Assembly: GCF_963663645.1 (NCBI RefSeq)
Contig: NZ_OY760503.1
Coordinates: 1,989,501-2,053,500 of the forward strand
Direction: 5' to 3'
DNA length: 64,000 nucleotides
Source of the DNA: an uncultured Trichococcus sp.
GTDB lineage: Bacteria > Bacillota > Bacilli > Lactobacillales > Aerococcaceae
In this document: positions 47,791-56,390 of the stretch, in pieces
Layout: the number at the start of each line of letters is the position of its first letter
Position numbering within the stretch: the first letter of the stretch is position 1
Position numbers and translations under genes: made by a program
Notes under the pieces: model-generated
Seen by the model: the letters and a program-made list of their open reading frames with translations, nothing else
Told to the model about the DNA's origin: nothing
The model's database searches: none

Positions 47791-48657
47791 ATGGAAAAAA
47801 TTGGGTTTATCGGAACGGGTGTCATGGGCTCATCCATGATCAAACATCTTTTGAATGCGGGTTATCCTGTCCAGGTCTATAACCGGACGAAGAGCAGGGC
47901 GGATGCGGTTGTCGCTGAAGGGGCCAGCTGGTGTGATGCGCCTGCCGACGTGACGGCGCAATCGGACATCGTCATTACGATGGTGGGCTATCCGAAAGAT
48001 GTGGAAGAGACCTATTTTGGGGAGAGCGGAATCTTTTCGAAAGCGGATGACCACCATATTCTTATCGATATGACAACGAGTACGCCGACTTTGGCTGAAA
48101 AAATATATGCTTTCGGGAAAGAAAGAGGGATTCAGACGCTGGATGCCCCGGTATCAGGGGGAGACAAGGGTGCGCAAAACGGAACGCTCACAACGATGGT
48201 CGGCGGCGACAAGGGAACGTTTGATGCCGCAAAAGAAGTCTTGTCTGTTTTTTCGAGCAAGGTGATGCTGCAAGGTCCAGCCGGCAGCGGCCAGCACACA
48301 AAAATGGCCAACCAGATCATGGTGGCCGGCACGATGACCGGTATGACCGAGCTGCTTGTTTATTCGAAAGCGGCCGGATTGGATTTGGAACGCGTGATCG
48401 AGCAAGTCGGTTCCGGCAGCGCCGCGAACTGGTCTTTGACGAACTATGCCCCTCGGATCCTGAAGCAAGATTACACAGCTGGATTCTTCGTCAAACATTT
48501 CGTCAAAGACCTTAAGATCGCACTGGATGAAGCGGATAAGCTGGGCATCGATTTGCCGGCTACCAAACAGGCGGCGGTGCTTTACGAACAATTATCGGGC
48601 AACGGTTCCGCTGATGATGGAACGCAAGCGCTGGTGAAACTTTGGTGGGGAGAATAA
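47791..48657 (+). CDS. NAD(P)-dependent beta-hydroxyacid dehydrogenase (3-hydroxyisobutyrate dehydrogenase family)
   Basis: 288-aa dehydrogenase. NAD(P)-binding GFIGTGVMGSSMIKHLL, substrate motif DAPVSGGDKGAQNGTL and catalytic Lys in GQHTKMANQIMVAG. Family substrates include tartronate semialdehyde, glyoxylate and 3-hydroxyisobutyrate; the specific one is not evident. ATG 47791 after GAAGGGACGG. Confidence 0.92.
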   Translation: MEKIGFIGTGVMGSSMIKHLLNAGYPVQVYNRTKSRADAVVAEGASWCDAPADVTAQSDIVITMVGYPKDVEETYFGESGIFSKADDHHILIDMTTSTPTLAEKIYAFGKERGIQTLDAPVSGGDKGAQNGTLTTMVGGDKGTFDAAKEVLSVFSSKVMLQGPAGSGQHTKMANQIMVAGTMTGMTELLVYSKAAGLDLERVIEQVGSGSAANWSLTNYAPRILKQDYTAGFFVKHFVKDLKIALDEADKLGIDLPATKQAAVLYEQLSGNGSADDGTQALVKLWWGE

Positions 48658-48660
48658 GTT

Positions 48661-48732
48661 GTCTTTGGGACTTTGAGCTACGCACCGCGTAACTGAAAGT
48701 GAGCCGCCGGTTAGGATGAGGCGACCAAAGCA
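48661..48732 (+). ncRNA. Candidate structured RNA, three-way junction
   Basis: Closing helix CTTTGG/CCAAAG (48663-48668/48725-48730). Arm 1: ACTTT/AAAGT (48670-48674/48696-48700) capped by TACGC-ACC-GCGTA (48679-48691). Arm 2: CGCC/GGCG (48705-48708/48720-48723) with an 11-nt loop GGTTAGGATGA. It starts 4 bp after the dehydrogenase stop. No T run follows, and it matches no RNA class I know; strand of use is uncertain. Confidence 0.4.
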
Positions 48733-48830
48733 AAAGAAATTTTCTGTACCACGCATCATTTCGACAGCTTTTTCGCAATCATAGTGAAGCAATACTCAAA
48801 TATTGTTTTTCTTATATAAATTACAGTAAA

Positions 48831-48862
48831 TTGATGCGAAGTCAGAAAAAAAATGCTAGAAT
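48831..48862 (+). promoter_or_regulatory. Promoter of ykuJ-like gene
   Basis: Extended -10 TGCTAGAAT (48854-48862); TTGATG at 48831-48836 is a -35 candidate with an over-long spacer. Confidence 0.5.
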
Positions 48863-48895
48863 AAATAAGAAGTTAGTCTTGAAAGGGGAAATATC

Positions 48896-49126
48896 ATGAA
48901 ACCTTCACAGCTCTCAGCGATCCTTCGTCGCCTAGAAGTAATGATGGAAGACAATGGTGATGTCGAAATCCGTCGTTTTGAAAAAGAAGGCGTAGAACGT
49001 TGCGTCGTTAAATACAACCGCGATACGGAAAGTTTTGAATTGGAAGAACACGATTCAAACCAAACTTATCAATTTGATGATCTTGATTTAGTTGCCATCG
49101 AAATTTACGAATTATTGCAAGATTAA
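48896..49126 (+). CDS. DUF1797 family protein (YkuJ-like)
   Basis: 76-aa conserved Firmicute protein (MKPSQLSAILRRLEVMMED...), small alpha/beta, acidic C-terminus. No catalytic motif. Ribosome-binding site AAAGGGGAAAT. Monocistronic with a strong terminator. Function unknown. Confidence 0.88.
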   Translation: MKPSQLSAILRRLEVMMEDNGDVEIRRFEKEGVERCVVKYNRDTESFELEEHDSNQTYQFDDLDLVAIEIYELLQD

Positions 49127-49147
49127 TTCATCCATCCATGCATGAAC

Positions 49148-49197
49148 AAAGGCAGCGGTAAAATGAGTCGGCTCATTTTACCGCTGCCTTTTTTTCT
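49148..49197 (+). terminator. Terminator after ykuJ-like gene
   Basis: Perfect 20-bp stem beginning AAAGGCAGCGG with a TCGG loop and TTTT. Confidence 0.95.
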
Positions 49198-49313
49198 GTT
49201 TTATCTTTATTGGAATAACGTGGCAAAGATTAAAAGTTTTTAATTTTTATGTAGAGTAATTCCTTAACTTTCAGTATACTGTGTAATAAGGAAATAATTG
49301 AAGAGGTGGAATA

Positions 49314-50603
49314 ATGGCAAACAAGATTTATGTAGGTTTATTGGGACTAGGGACGATAGGGACTGGCGTTGCCCGCATCATAGGCGGCCACCAGAATAAA
49401 ATCAATCAAGTGGTCGGACAGGAAGTAGTCATCAAAACGGTCCTGGACCGCGATCTTGACAAATGCAAAGCTTTCTTTGGCGAGTCTGTTCATTGCACTG
49501 ATAATTTTGATGAAATTTTGAATGACGATGATATTTCGGTCATCGTAGAATTGATCGGATATGTTCCGGCAGCTAAAGACTACATCTCCCAGGCATTGGC
49601 GGCTGGGAAGCATGTCGTTTCAGCAAACAAAGACCTTGTGGCTTTGCATGGGAAAGAATTGGTCACGCTGGCGAAAGCGAACAAATGCGATTTCTTGTAT
49701 GAAGCGGCTGTTGCTGGCGGTGTTCCGATCCTGCGTGCGATCACGGAAAGTTTCGCTTCCGACAATATCCAAAAAGTCATGGGGATCGTGAACGGTACGA
49801 CCAACTTCATGATGACGAAAATGGACAAAGAAGGCTACTCTTACGATGAGGCCTTGGCATTGGCACAGGAATTGGGCTTTGCCGAAAAAAATCCGACAAG
49901 CGATGTCGATGGGTTGGATGCGGCGCGCAAAATGGTCATTTTGGCTCGTCTTGCCTTCGGAACGAATGATGTGACTTTGGATGATGTAGCCGTGGCGGGT
50001 ATCCGCAACGTTTCCATCAACGACATCAAGTTGGCGAATCGTTTAGGCTACAAAATCAAGCTGATCGGTACTGCCGAAAAAATTGATGACAGCGTCAACG
50101 TGGAAGTCGGACCGGTGTTTGTTCCGGAATCGCATCCTTTGGCCAGCGTCAACAATGAAATGAATGCTGTCTTTGTGGCCGGGGAAGCCCTTGGTGAAAC
50201 GATGTTCTACGGTGCCGGAGCCGGCGAGTTGCCTACCGCGACAGCTGTCGTCAGTGACGTGATGAACATCGCTAAAAATATCCTTCTGGGAACAACCGGG
50301 AACATCTTCAACGAGTATGAGGTAGAGACCTTGATTGCGAAGCCTGAACAGGTCATCAATCCTGTATTCATGCGCTTGGAAGTTACCGACCGTGCCGGAC
50401 AGTTTTTGGAATTGGCGAAAATCTTCGCCACTGCGGAAGTCAGCTTTGACAAGATCATCCAAGAGCCATTGGCGAACGGTAAAGCCATTATTGTCATCGT
50501 TACGCATCCGATGTCGAAAGCGCAAGAAAATGAAATCATCCAAGCGATGGAAGACAATGATGATATGAAATTGAAGGTCCATTTCAAAGTATTGGAACAC
50601 TGA
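49314..50603 (+). CDS. hom: Homoserine dehydrogenase
   Basis: Reduces aspartate semialdehyde to homoserine, the branch point to threonine and methionine. The 429-aa protein has the NAD(P)-binding LLGLGTIGTGVARII, catalytic region VNGTTNFMMTKM and NPTSDVDGLDAARK, and a C-terminal ACT domain (about 350-429) for feedback control. ATG 49314 after AGAGGTGGAATA. thrB follows after 82 bp; thrC is not in the window. Confidence 0.96.
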   Translation: MANKIYVGLLGLGTIGTGVARIIGGHQNKINQVVGQEVVIKTVLDRDLDKCKAFFGESVHCTDNFDEILNDDDISVIVELIGYVPAAKDYISQALAAGKHVVSANKDLVALHGKELVTLAKANKCDFLYEAAVAGGVPILRAITESFASDNIQKVMGIVNGTTNFMMTKMDKEGYSYDEALALAQELGFAEKNPTSDVDGLDAARKMVILARLAFGTNDVTLDDVAVAGIRNVSINDIKLANRLGYKIKLIGTAEKIDDSVNVEVGPVFVPESHPLASVNNEMNAVFVAGEALGETMFYGAGAGELPTATAVVSDVMNIAKNILLGTTGNIFNEYEVETLIAKPEQVINPVFMRLEVTDRAGQFLELAKIFATAEVSFDKIIQEPLANGKAIIVIVTHPMSKAQENEIIQAMEDNDDMKLKVHFKVLEH

Positions 50604-50685
50604 TCGGACTTCTTTTGTATCTCGAATACATTAAAGATCAAGAAATGATGAACCATCGTTCTTTTGGAAAGGATTGATTAGTAGG

Positions 50686-51555
50686 ATGTTTGATATCCGT
50701 GTACCGGCAACTTCCGCCAATTTGGGGCCAGGGTTCGATTCCCTTGGATTGGCTGTATCATTATATTTGACGTTGACTGTAAAAGAAGAGGCCGACGAGT
50801 GGGAAATTCTCCACGATTTGGGAGCGGGGATCCCCACCGATAAATCGAATCTGATTATTGAAACCGCATTGTCTTTGGCGCCGAACATGACACCAAGAAA
50901 AATCACGATGACGAGTGAAGTGCCTGCTGCCAGAGGATTGGGCAGCAGTTCGGCTGCCATCGTTGCAGGGATCGAGTTGGCTAATCAATGCGCAGATCTG
51001 CAATTGAGCGTGGATGATAAAATTCAAATCGCTACGCGCATCGAAGGCCATCCCGATAATGTGACGCCTGCCATCACCGGGGATTTTACTGTCGGAACTG
51101 TTCTGGATTCCAAAGTATACTGGACGAAGGCGAGTTTCCCAGAGGTTGCCTTGGTGGTGACGATTCCGGAAAAGGAATTGTTGACGAAGGCGAGCAGGGC
51201 CGTTTTGCCGGATTCGCTTCCGTTCAAGGAAGCTGTCAAAGGCAGCAGCATCTCGAACATGCTGGTAGCGGCTGTTTTTTCGGGTGATATCGAAAAGGCG
51301 GGCGCATTGATGGAGCAGGATGTTTTCCATGAGCCTTATCGGGGCACGTTGGTTCCTGAGTTGAGCCAAGTCAGGGAATTGGGACATGAAATGGGCGCGT
51401 ACGGTACTTACCTGAGCGGTGCCGGCACGACGATCCTCACGATGATCCATCCTGAAAAGGCGGCAGCGTTCGTAGCTGCGGCCAAAGCCGCTGTCAAAGA
51501 CAGCGAAGTCAAACTGCTGCATGTTGAAAAAAATGGCGTGCAAGTAATCAAATGA
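50686..51555 (+). CDS. thrB: Homoserine kinase
   Basis: GHMP-family kinase making O-phosphohomoserine for threonine synthesis (289 aa). Starts MFDIRVPATSANLGPGFDSLG; the ATP-binding motif is PAARGLGSSSAAIVAGI. ATG 50686 fits the family; the TTG at 50674 almost touches GGAAAGGA. Unit ends at the terminator 51563. Confidence 0.96.
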   Translation: MFDIRVPATSANLGPGFDSLGLAVSLYLTLTVKEEADEWEILHDLGAGIPTDKSNLIIETALSLAPNMTPRKITMTSEVPAARGLGSSSAAIVAGIELANQCADLQLSVDDKIQIATRIEGHPDNVTPAITGDFTVGTVLDSKVYWTKASFPEVALVVTIPEKELLTKASRAVLPDSLPFKEAVKGSSISNMLVAAVFSGDIEKAGALMEQDVFHEPYRGTLVPELSQVRELGHEMGAYGTYLSGAGTTILTMIHPEKAAAFVAAAKAAVKDSEVKLLHVEKNGVQVIK

Positions 51556-51562
51556 TTGTGGG

Positions 51563-51589
51563 CCCGAGGAGAAATCCTCGGGTTTTTTG
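51563..51589 (+). terminator. Terminator after thrB
   Basis: CCCGAGGA / TCCTCGGG stem, GAAA loop, TTTTTT. Confidence 0.93.
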
Positions 51590-51607
51590 TGTTTTAGCTG
51601 GGTGCCC

Positions 51608-51693
51608 GCAGGAGATTCCGCTTAAGCTGACAAGCGCACATGGCCAAAAAACGGCCACTTTGCGCTTGTCCTCTTAATGCTCATCCCCTACCG
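51608..51693 (+). repeat. Small hairpin repeat, second copy
   Basis: Same flanks as 32911-32995 (GCAGGAGATTCCGC.TAAGCTG left, GTCCTCTTA.TGCTC right) but a different core: here GACAAGCGCA / TGCGCTTGTC outside and GGCC / GGCC inside an A-rich loop, whereas the other copy pairs CGGAC / GTCCG. Lies after the thrB terminator. Confidence 0.75.
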
Positions 51694-51708
51694 CAGGCCA
51701 TCGCGCTC

Positions 51709-51736
51709 TTGTATTTTTTGGTTTATGCTTTATAAT
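51709..51736 (+). promoter_or_regulatory. Promoter of the yqeG operon
   Basis: -35 TTGTAT (51709-51714), 16-bp spacer, -10 TATAAT (51731-51736). A second TATAAT is at 51753-51758. Confidence 0.65.
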
Positions 51737-51758
51737 GTTACTGGAATGGGGTTATAAT

Positions 51759-51944
51759 ATACAATTGGATAGTAGTGAGGCTGGGTCAAAACTTTTTTGC
51801 GGGGTACAGGATGCTTGTTTCGGATTGTGTGCCGTGCAGTTTTTCGGTTTTGGGGCGCGACTTGGGGGAGTTTTCTCGGGTTCTGCTTGAAAAGTGACGT
51901 TGTTGCTTTTTCCCGTCCTCTTATTTTTTTGATGAGGAGACAAT
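51759..51944 (+). other. Long G/T-rich leader of yqeG
   Basis: About 190 bp of strongly G+T-rich, A/C-poor sequence between the promoter and yqeG. It begins near GTGAGGCTGGGTCAAAAC, similar to an intergenic motif (GAGGCTGGGACAAAA) that I associate with other lactic acid bacteria. No gene, terminator or known riboswitch recognised. Confidence 0.4.
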
Positions 51945-52472
51945 ATGTTAAATAAATTCAAACCGACATGGATGGTGGAGTCCATCTATCATATCACTCC
52001 GGAACAACTTGAAAAGAACAACATCAAAGGCGTGTTGACCGATCTGGATAATACCTTGATCGCCTGGAATAATCCGGAAGGGACACAGGAATTGAAGGAT
52101 TGGATCGCTTTGATGAAAGAAAATGCGATACCTGTCGTCATCATTTCCAACAACAGCGATAAGCGCATCAAGATAATCGCGGATAAATTCCAATTAGCTT
52201 ATGTGCCTAGATCCCTGAAGCCTTCCCGCCGTGGGTACATCAAAGCAGCCGAACAGCTGCAACTGCCGTTGGACCAATGCCTGATGGTTGGGGACCAGTT
52301 GCTTACGGATGTTTTTGGCGCAAATCGAGCGGGTGTCAAGAGTGTGTGGGTTATGCCGATCATCAATTCGGACGGATGGAATACGCGCATAAACCGATTC
52401 TTTGAAAGAAAGCTGCTGAAACGTTTGTTGAAAAATGATCCAGGAATGATATGGAGGAAATCACTTGACTAA
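51945..52472 (+). CDS. yqeG: YqeG family HAD-IIIA phosphatase
   Basis: 175-aa HAD phosphatase with DLDNTLIAWNN (motif I, nucleophile and acid Asp) and MVGDQLLTDVFGANRAG (motif III/IV). First gene of the yqeG-yqeH-yhbY-nadD-yqeK-rsfS cluster. Substrate uncertain; some relatives act on phosphatidylglycerophosphate. ATG 51945 after GATGAGGAGACAAT. Overlaps yqeH by 8 bp. Confidence 0.93.
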   Translation: MLNKFKPTWMVESIYHITPEQLEKNNIKGVLTDLDNTLIAWNNPEGTQELKDWIALMKENAIPVVIISNNSDKRIKIIADKFQLAYVPRSLKPSRRGYIKAAEQLQLPLDQCLMVGDQLLTDVFGANRAGVKSVWVMPIINSDGWNTRINRFFERKLLKRLLKNDPGMIWRKSLD

Positions 52473-53592
52473 AGAAGAATTAACAGAAGATCTCTATTGC
52501 ATCGGCTGTGGGGCGAAAATCCAGACCGATGATCCGACCGAAAGAGGGTATACACCGGCGGCCGCTCTGCAGAAGGGATTGGAGTCCGGGCAATTATACT
52601 GCCAACGTTGCTTCAGATTGCGCCATTACAATCAGATGGAAAAAGTGTCCGTCACGGATGACGAATTTTTGGCGATGCTGAACACCATCTCGATGGAAGA
52701 TGCCTTGATCGTCAACGTCATCGACTTGTTTGACGTCTACGGCAGCATGATCCCCGGCTTGCATCGCTTTGCGGGCAAAAACAAAGTGTTGGTTGTCGGA
52801 AATAAAGTGGATGTTTTGCCGAAGTCGGTCAAACTGTCGCGCGTGAAGCAATGGCTGACGGAGCAAGTGCAGTCTGTAGGCTTGCGTCCGGTTGATGTCG
52901 TGCTGGTAAGCGGCAAGAAAGCGACATCCATCGATGAACTGTTGGAGACAATCGAGGAGCTGCGGGATGGCAAGGATGTTTATGTCGTGGGCGTTACGAA
53001 TGTAGGCAAATCCACTGTCATGAACCAGATCATCCGGGCCGCTACAGGCAACAAGGAAGATGTCATCACGACTTCCCAATTCCCAGGCACCACTTTGGAT
53101 CAGATCCGTATTCCGTTGGACGATGGGCATTTCCTCATCGATACGCCGGGGATCATCCATCACCATCAAATGGCGCATGTGCTGAGCCCGAAAGAATTGA
53201 AGCTCGTAGCGCCGCAACACGAAATCAAACCGATCACTTATCAGTTGAACCCGGAACAGACGTTGTTCTTGGGCGGAGCATCGCGTTTTGATTTCATCAG
53301 TGGAGAAAAATCGTCCTTCACGTGCTATTTCGCAAATGACTTGAAAATTCACCGCACCAAATTGGAAAAAGCGGATGAATTCTATGAAAAACATCTGGGT
53401 GGCCTGCTGCAACCGCCGTCTGCGGAAGACGCGGAAAATTTTCCGCCGTTGGTCAGACGTGAATTCAATGTCAAAGTACCGTCCGATATCGTATTTTCCG
53501 GATTGGGATGGATCACTGTCCGCAAACCTGGTAAAGTCGCAGCATGGGTACCGCAAGGCGTGGACACAGTAATGCGCAAACCGATCATTTAA
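52465..53592 (+). CDS. yqeH: Ribosome biogenesis GTPase YqeH
   Basis: Circularly permuted GTPase required for 30S assembly (375 aa). N-terminal zinc finger CIGCG...CQRC (about residues 10-50), G4 GNKVDVLP before G1 GVTNVGKST and G3 DTPG, the permuted order. Starts with TTG 52465 after TGGAGGAAATCAC, overlapping yqeG. Confidence 0.95.
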   Translation: MTKEELTEDLYCIGCGAKIQTDDPTERGYTPAAALQKGLESGQLYCQRCFRLRHYNQMEKVSVTDDEFLAMLNTISMEDALIVNVIDLFDVYGSMIPGLHRFAGKNKVLVVGNKVDVLPKSVKLSRVKQWLTEQVQSVGLRPVDVVLVSGKKATSIDELLETIEELRDGKDVYVVGVTNVGKSTVMNQIIRAATGNKEDVITTSQFPGTTLDQIRIPLDDGHFLIDTPGIIHHHQMAHVLSPKELKLVAPQHEIKPITYQLNPEQTLFLGGASRFDFISGEKSSFTCYFANDLKIHRTKLEKADEFYEKHLGGLLQPPSAEDAENFPPLVRREFNVKVPSDIVFSGLGWITVRKPGKVAAWVPQGVDTVMRKPII

Positions 53593-53614
53593 TAAGAAAA
53601 GACTGAGGTGTCAA

Positions 53615-53926
53615 ATGGAATTAAGAGGCAAACAAAAACAATATTTGAAAAAAGAAGCGCACCATATGAATCCGCTCTTCCAAGTGGGTAAAGGTGGATT
53701 GAACGAAGAGATGCTTTACCAAATCGGGGAAGCATTGGAAAAAAGAGAACTGCTGAAGATTGCTCTTCTGCAGAATACGGATGAGGAAACGGAAGATGTC
53801 GCTGCAGCGATCGAAGAAAAACTGCAAGCGAATGTCGTCCAACAGATCGGACGCACGCTTGTGTTGTTCAAACCATCCACCAAAGAAAAGAACCGTCGTT
53901 ATTCGACTGTCGTTGAAAAAATCTAA
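53615..53926 (+). CDS. yhbY: YhbY family (CRM domain) RNA-binding protein
   Basis: 103-aa CRM-domain protein associated with pre-50S particles. Contains KEAHHMNPLFQVGKGGLNE, the GxxG loop region typical of the family. ATG 53615 after TGAGGTGTCAA. In Bacillus aroE sits between yqeH and this gene; here it is absent. Confidence 0.94.
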   Translation: MELRGKQKQYLKKEAHHMNPLFQVGKGGLNEEMLYQIGEALEKRELLKIALLQNTDEETEDVAAAIEEKLQANVVQQIGRTLVLFKPSTKEKNRRYSTVVEKI

Positions 53927-53964
53927 AGGCAGGCCAATCCATATTTTATTGAGGTGAGAAAAAA

Positions 53965-54630
53965 TTGATCACAACTTTAAATTTGATCGGACAAACGGAT
54001 TATATGATCATCGAAGAAACCGAGGTCGAGACGCAGATTGCATTCCAGGACCGGAAACGCATCGGCATCATGGGTGGGACCTTCAGTCCCCCGCATCTGG
54101 GCCATCTGATCGTCGCGCAGCAAGTTGGGGAGCAACTCGGCCTGGACAAGATTTATTTCATGCCCGATGCCGAACCGCCTCATATCGATGAAAAAGAATC
54201 GATTTCGGCGAAGCATCGCGAGTCGATGGTGCGGTTGTCCATTTCAGGCAATCCGTTGTTCGCTGTCGAAACCATCGAGTTGGAGCGGGGCGGCAAAAGC
54301 TTTACGGTCGATACGATGAAATTATTGACGGCCATGCATCCGGATACCGATTATTATTTCATCATCGGCGGAGACATGGTTGAATACTTGCCGAAGTGGA
54401 AAAACATCGATGAATTGGTGCAACTTGTGCAGTTCGTAGGCGTCGCCAGACCAGGATACGGAAGGGAAAGCATCTATCCGATCATCTGGGTCGATGCGCC
54501 GTTGATCGACATCAGCTCGACGGAAATCCGCAAGATGGTCAAAACCGGCCGCTCAATCCGTTATTTGGTGAAAGAGGACGTCAAAGATTACATTTTGAAA
54601 GAAGGACTCTATCTCGATGGCGAAGACTGA
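53965..54630 (+). CDS. nadD: Nicotinate-nucleotide adenylyltransferase
   Basis: Makes deamido-NAD from nicotinate mononucleotide and ATP. The 221-aa protein has GIMGGTFSPPHLGHL (T/HxGH motif, residues about 33-47) and the C-terminal ISSTEIRKMV. Starts with TTG 53965 after TGAGGTGAGAAAAA; this gives a 30-residue N-terminal extension ahead of the catalytic fold. Overlaps yqeK by 14 bp. Confidence 0.94.
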   Translation: MITTLNLIGQTDYMIIEETEVETQIAFQDRKRIGIMGGTFSPPHLGHLIVAQQVGEQLGLDKIYFMPDAEPPHIDEKESISAKHRESMVRLSISGNPLFAVETIELERGGKSFTVDTMKLLTAMHPDTDYYFIIGGDMVEYLPKWKNIDELVQLVQFVGVARPGYGRESIYPIIWVDAPLIDISSTEIRKMVKTGRSIRYLVKEDVKDYILKEGLYLDGED

Positions 54631-55231
54631 ACTTGCATACACAGGAAGCTATACGGAATGGCCGCGGGAAGCGATTTTGGCGGAAGTGGAAAAACAGATG
54701 AAGCCATCGCGTTTCCAGCATGTGCTGCGGGTGGAAGCCTGTTCCATCGAATTGGCGGAAAAATACGGCGCGCCCGTTGAAGCGTGCTCGTTGGCCGCTC
54801 TTCTGCACGACTATGCGAAAGAGCATGATCCAAAAAGCATGAAGGCAATCGTACTGTCCCAAGGAATGGACAGCGAAATGACCGGTTACGGCAGCGAAAT
54901 CATGCATGGACCTGTCGGCGCTTATTATGCCGAAACGGCATTCGGGATCACGGATGAGGCTATCCTCGACGCGATCCGCCAGCATACAATCGGCGGCGAG
55001 ACGATGACCCTGATCGGGAAAGTCCTCTTCATCGCCGATTACATCGAATCGGGACGCGCATTCAAGGGCGTCGACGAGGCCAGAAGATTGGCGGGAATCA
55101 GCCTGGATGAGGCAGCTTATTTTAAAATAGAAAAAACAATCATCCATCTGGTGAAGAAAGAGCTGCCGATTTATCCCGGCACGATCTATGTCTACAACAG
55201 TTGGGTCCAAAGAAAAGTGGGGAAATCATAA
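54617..55231 (+). CDS. yqeK: HD-domain phosphohydrolase YqeK (diadenosine tetraphosphatase)
   Basis: 204-aa HD hydrolase; family members hydrolyse Ap4A symmetrically to two ADP. Motifs: RFQHVLRVE (His), AALLHDYAK (HD pair) and later His/Asp in IMHGPVGAYYAE and AIRQHTIG. Start ATG 54617 inside nadD; its stop shares a base with the rsfS start (TAATG). Confidence 0.93.
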   Translation: MAKTELAYTGSYTEWPREAILAEVEKQMKPSRFQHVLRVEACSIELAEKYGAPVEACSLAALLHDYAKEHDPKSMKAIVLSQGMDSEMTGYGSEIMHGPVGAYYAETAFGITDEAILDAIRQHTIGGETMTLIGKVLFIADYIESGRAFKGVDEARRLAGISLDEAAYFKIEKTIIHLVKKELPIYPGTIYVYNSWVQRKVGKS

Positions 55232-55596
55232 TGAAATTAACAAGTGAAGAATTATTGGAAGTAGTGGTTAAAGCTGCAGATGACAAATTGGCTCAGGATA
55301 TCATGGCATTGGATGTGCGCGGGTTGACATCGATCGGTGATTACTTTGTCGTCATGAACGGCCGTAATGAAAAACAAGTCGCTGCAATCGTTGAAGCGAT
55401 CGTGGAGAACGTGCACAAAAACAAAGGCGAAATCAAAAATGTTGAAGGCAAAGATTCAGGTAAGTGGACATTGATCGATCTGAACGACGTCATCGTGCAT
55501 GTATTCAACCATGAGGAACGCGGTTATTACAACATCGAAAAATTATGGAGCGATGCGCCTATGGTCGACATCTCAGGGATGGTCACCGAGCAATGA
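55231..55596 (+). CDS. rsfS: Ribosome silencing factor RsfS
   Basis: Binds L14 to block subunit joining in starvation and 50S maturation (121 aa). Conserved DVRGLTSIGDYFVVMNG and GKWTLIDLNDVIVHVF. ATG 55231 overlaps the yqeK stop; the end overlaps the next start as ATGA. Confidence 0.95.
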   Translation: MKLTSEELLEVVVKAADDKLAQDIMALDVRGLTSIGDYFVVMNGRNEKQVAAIVEAIVENVHKNKGEIKNVEGKDSGKWTLIDLNDVIVHVFNHEERGYYNIEKLWSDAPMVDISGMVTEQ

Positions 55597-56336
55597 GCTA
55601 CGACATCTTTGCCCATTACTATGATGAAATAATGGACCAGTCTGTCTACGACAGCTGGCTTCTTTATGTTGAGAAATACACAGCCGGGAAATCCGGGCTG
55701 GACATCATGGAACTGGCTTGCGGGACAGGGAAGATTGCGGTTGAGTTGGCAAAAAAAGGCCATCGGGTAACAGGGGTCGACCTCTCCGACGAAATGCTTT
55801 CGCTTGCTTACAATCGCATGCAGGAAGAAGGCGTTACGCTTTCTTTGGCCGTGGGGGATATGCGTTCCTTGGAGCCGATGGGGGATTTTGATGTCGTGAC
55901 GTGCTTCTCCGATTCGCTTTGCTACATGTCTGATGAAGCGGAAGTGGCGGAAGTCTTTCAAAGCGTCATCCGGAATCTCGGTCCCGGCGGTGTTTTTTTG
56001 TTCGATGTCCACTCGATGCATCAGGTGAACAACGTTTTTCCGGGATACCAATACATCTACCAGGATGAAGCTGGCGCCTTCCTTTGGGAAAGTTTTGCCG
56101 GCGATGCCGCGAACAGTGTCGAGCACGATTTGACTTTCTTCGTGGGATCACCGCATAATCCGGAATTGTTTGAACGCCATACGGAATACCATCGCGAACG
56201 CACCTATCCGTTGGAAGTCTATAAGCGGCTGCTTGAAGAAGCCGGATTTGCCGATGTGACGGCTACTGCGGAATTCGGTGAGTCTGAAGTGCGCGATGAC
56301 AGTCCGCGCTGGTTTTTTGCCTGCAAAAAAGCTTAA
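55593..56336 (+). CDS. Class I SAM-dependent methyltransferase (YqeM-like)
   Basis: 247-aa Rossmann-fold methyltransferase. SAM-binding motif I LDIMELACGTGKIAVELA, post-I GVDLSDEML. ATG 55593 overlaps rsfS by 4 bp, so translation is coupled. The same place is occupied by yqeM in Bacillus. Substrate unknown; ribosomal or tRNA component is possible from context only. Confidence 0.88.
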   Translation: MSYDIFAHYYDEIMDQSVYDSWLLYVEKYTAGKSGLDIMELACGTGKIAVELAKKGHRVTGVDLSDEMLSLAYNRMQEEGVTLSLAVGDMRSLEPMGDFDVVTCFSDSLCYMSDEAEVAEVFQSVIRNLGPGGVFLFDVHSMHQVNNVFPGYQYIYQDEAGAFLWESFAGDAANSVEHDLTFFVGSPHNPELFERHTEYHRERTYPLEVYKRLLEEAGFADVTATAEFGESEVRDDSPRWFFACKKA

Positions 56337-56390
56337 GCAAGCCGAGGCAAAAATCCGCGCAATCATAAATGAATCAAAGGGGGCGCTTCG

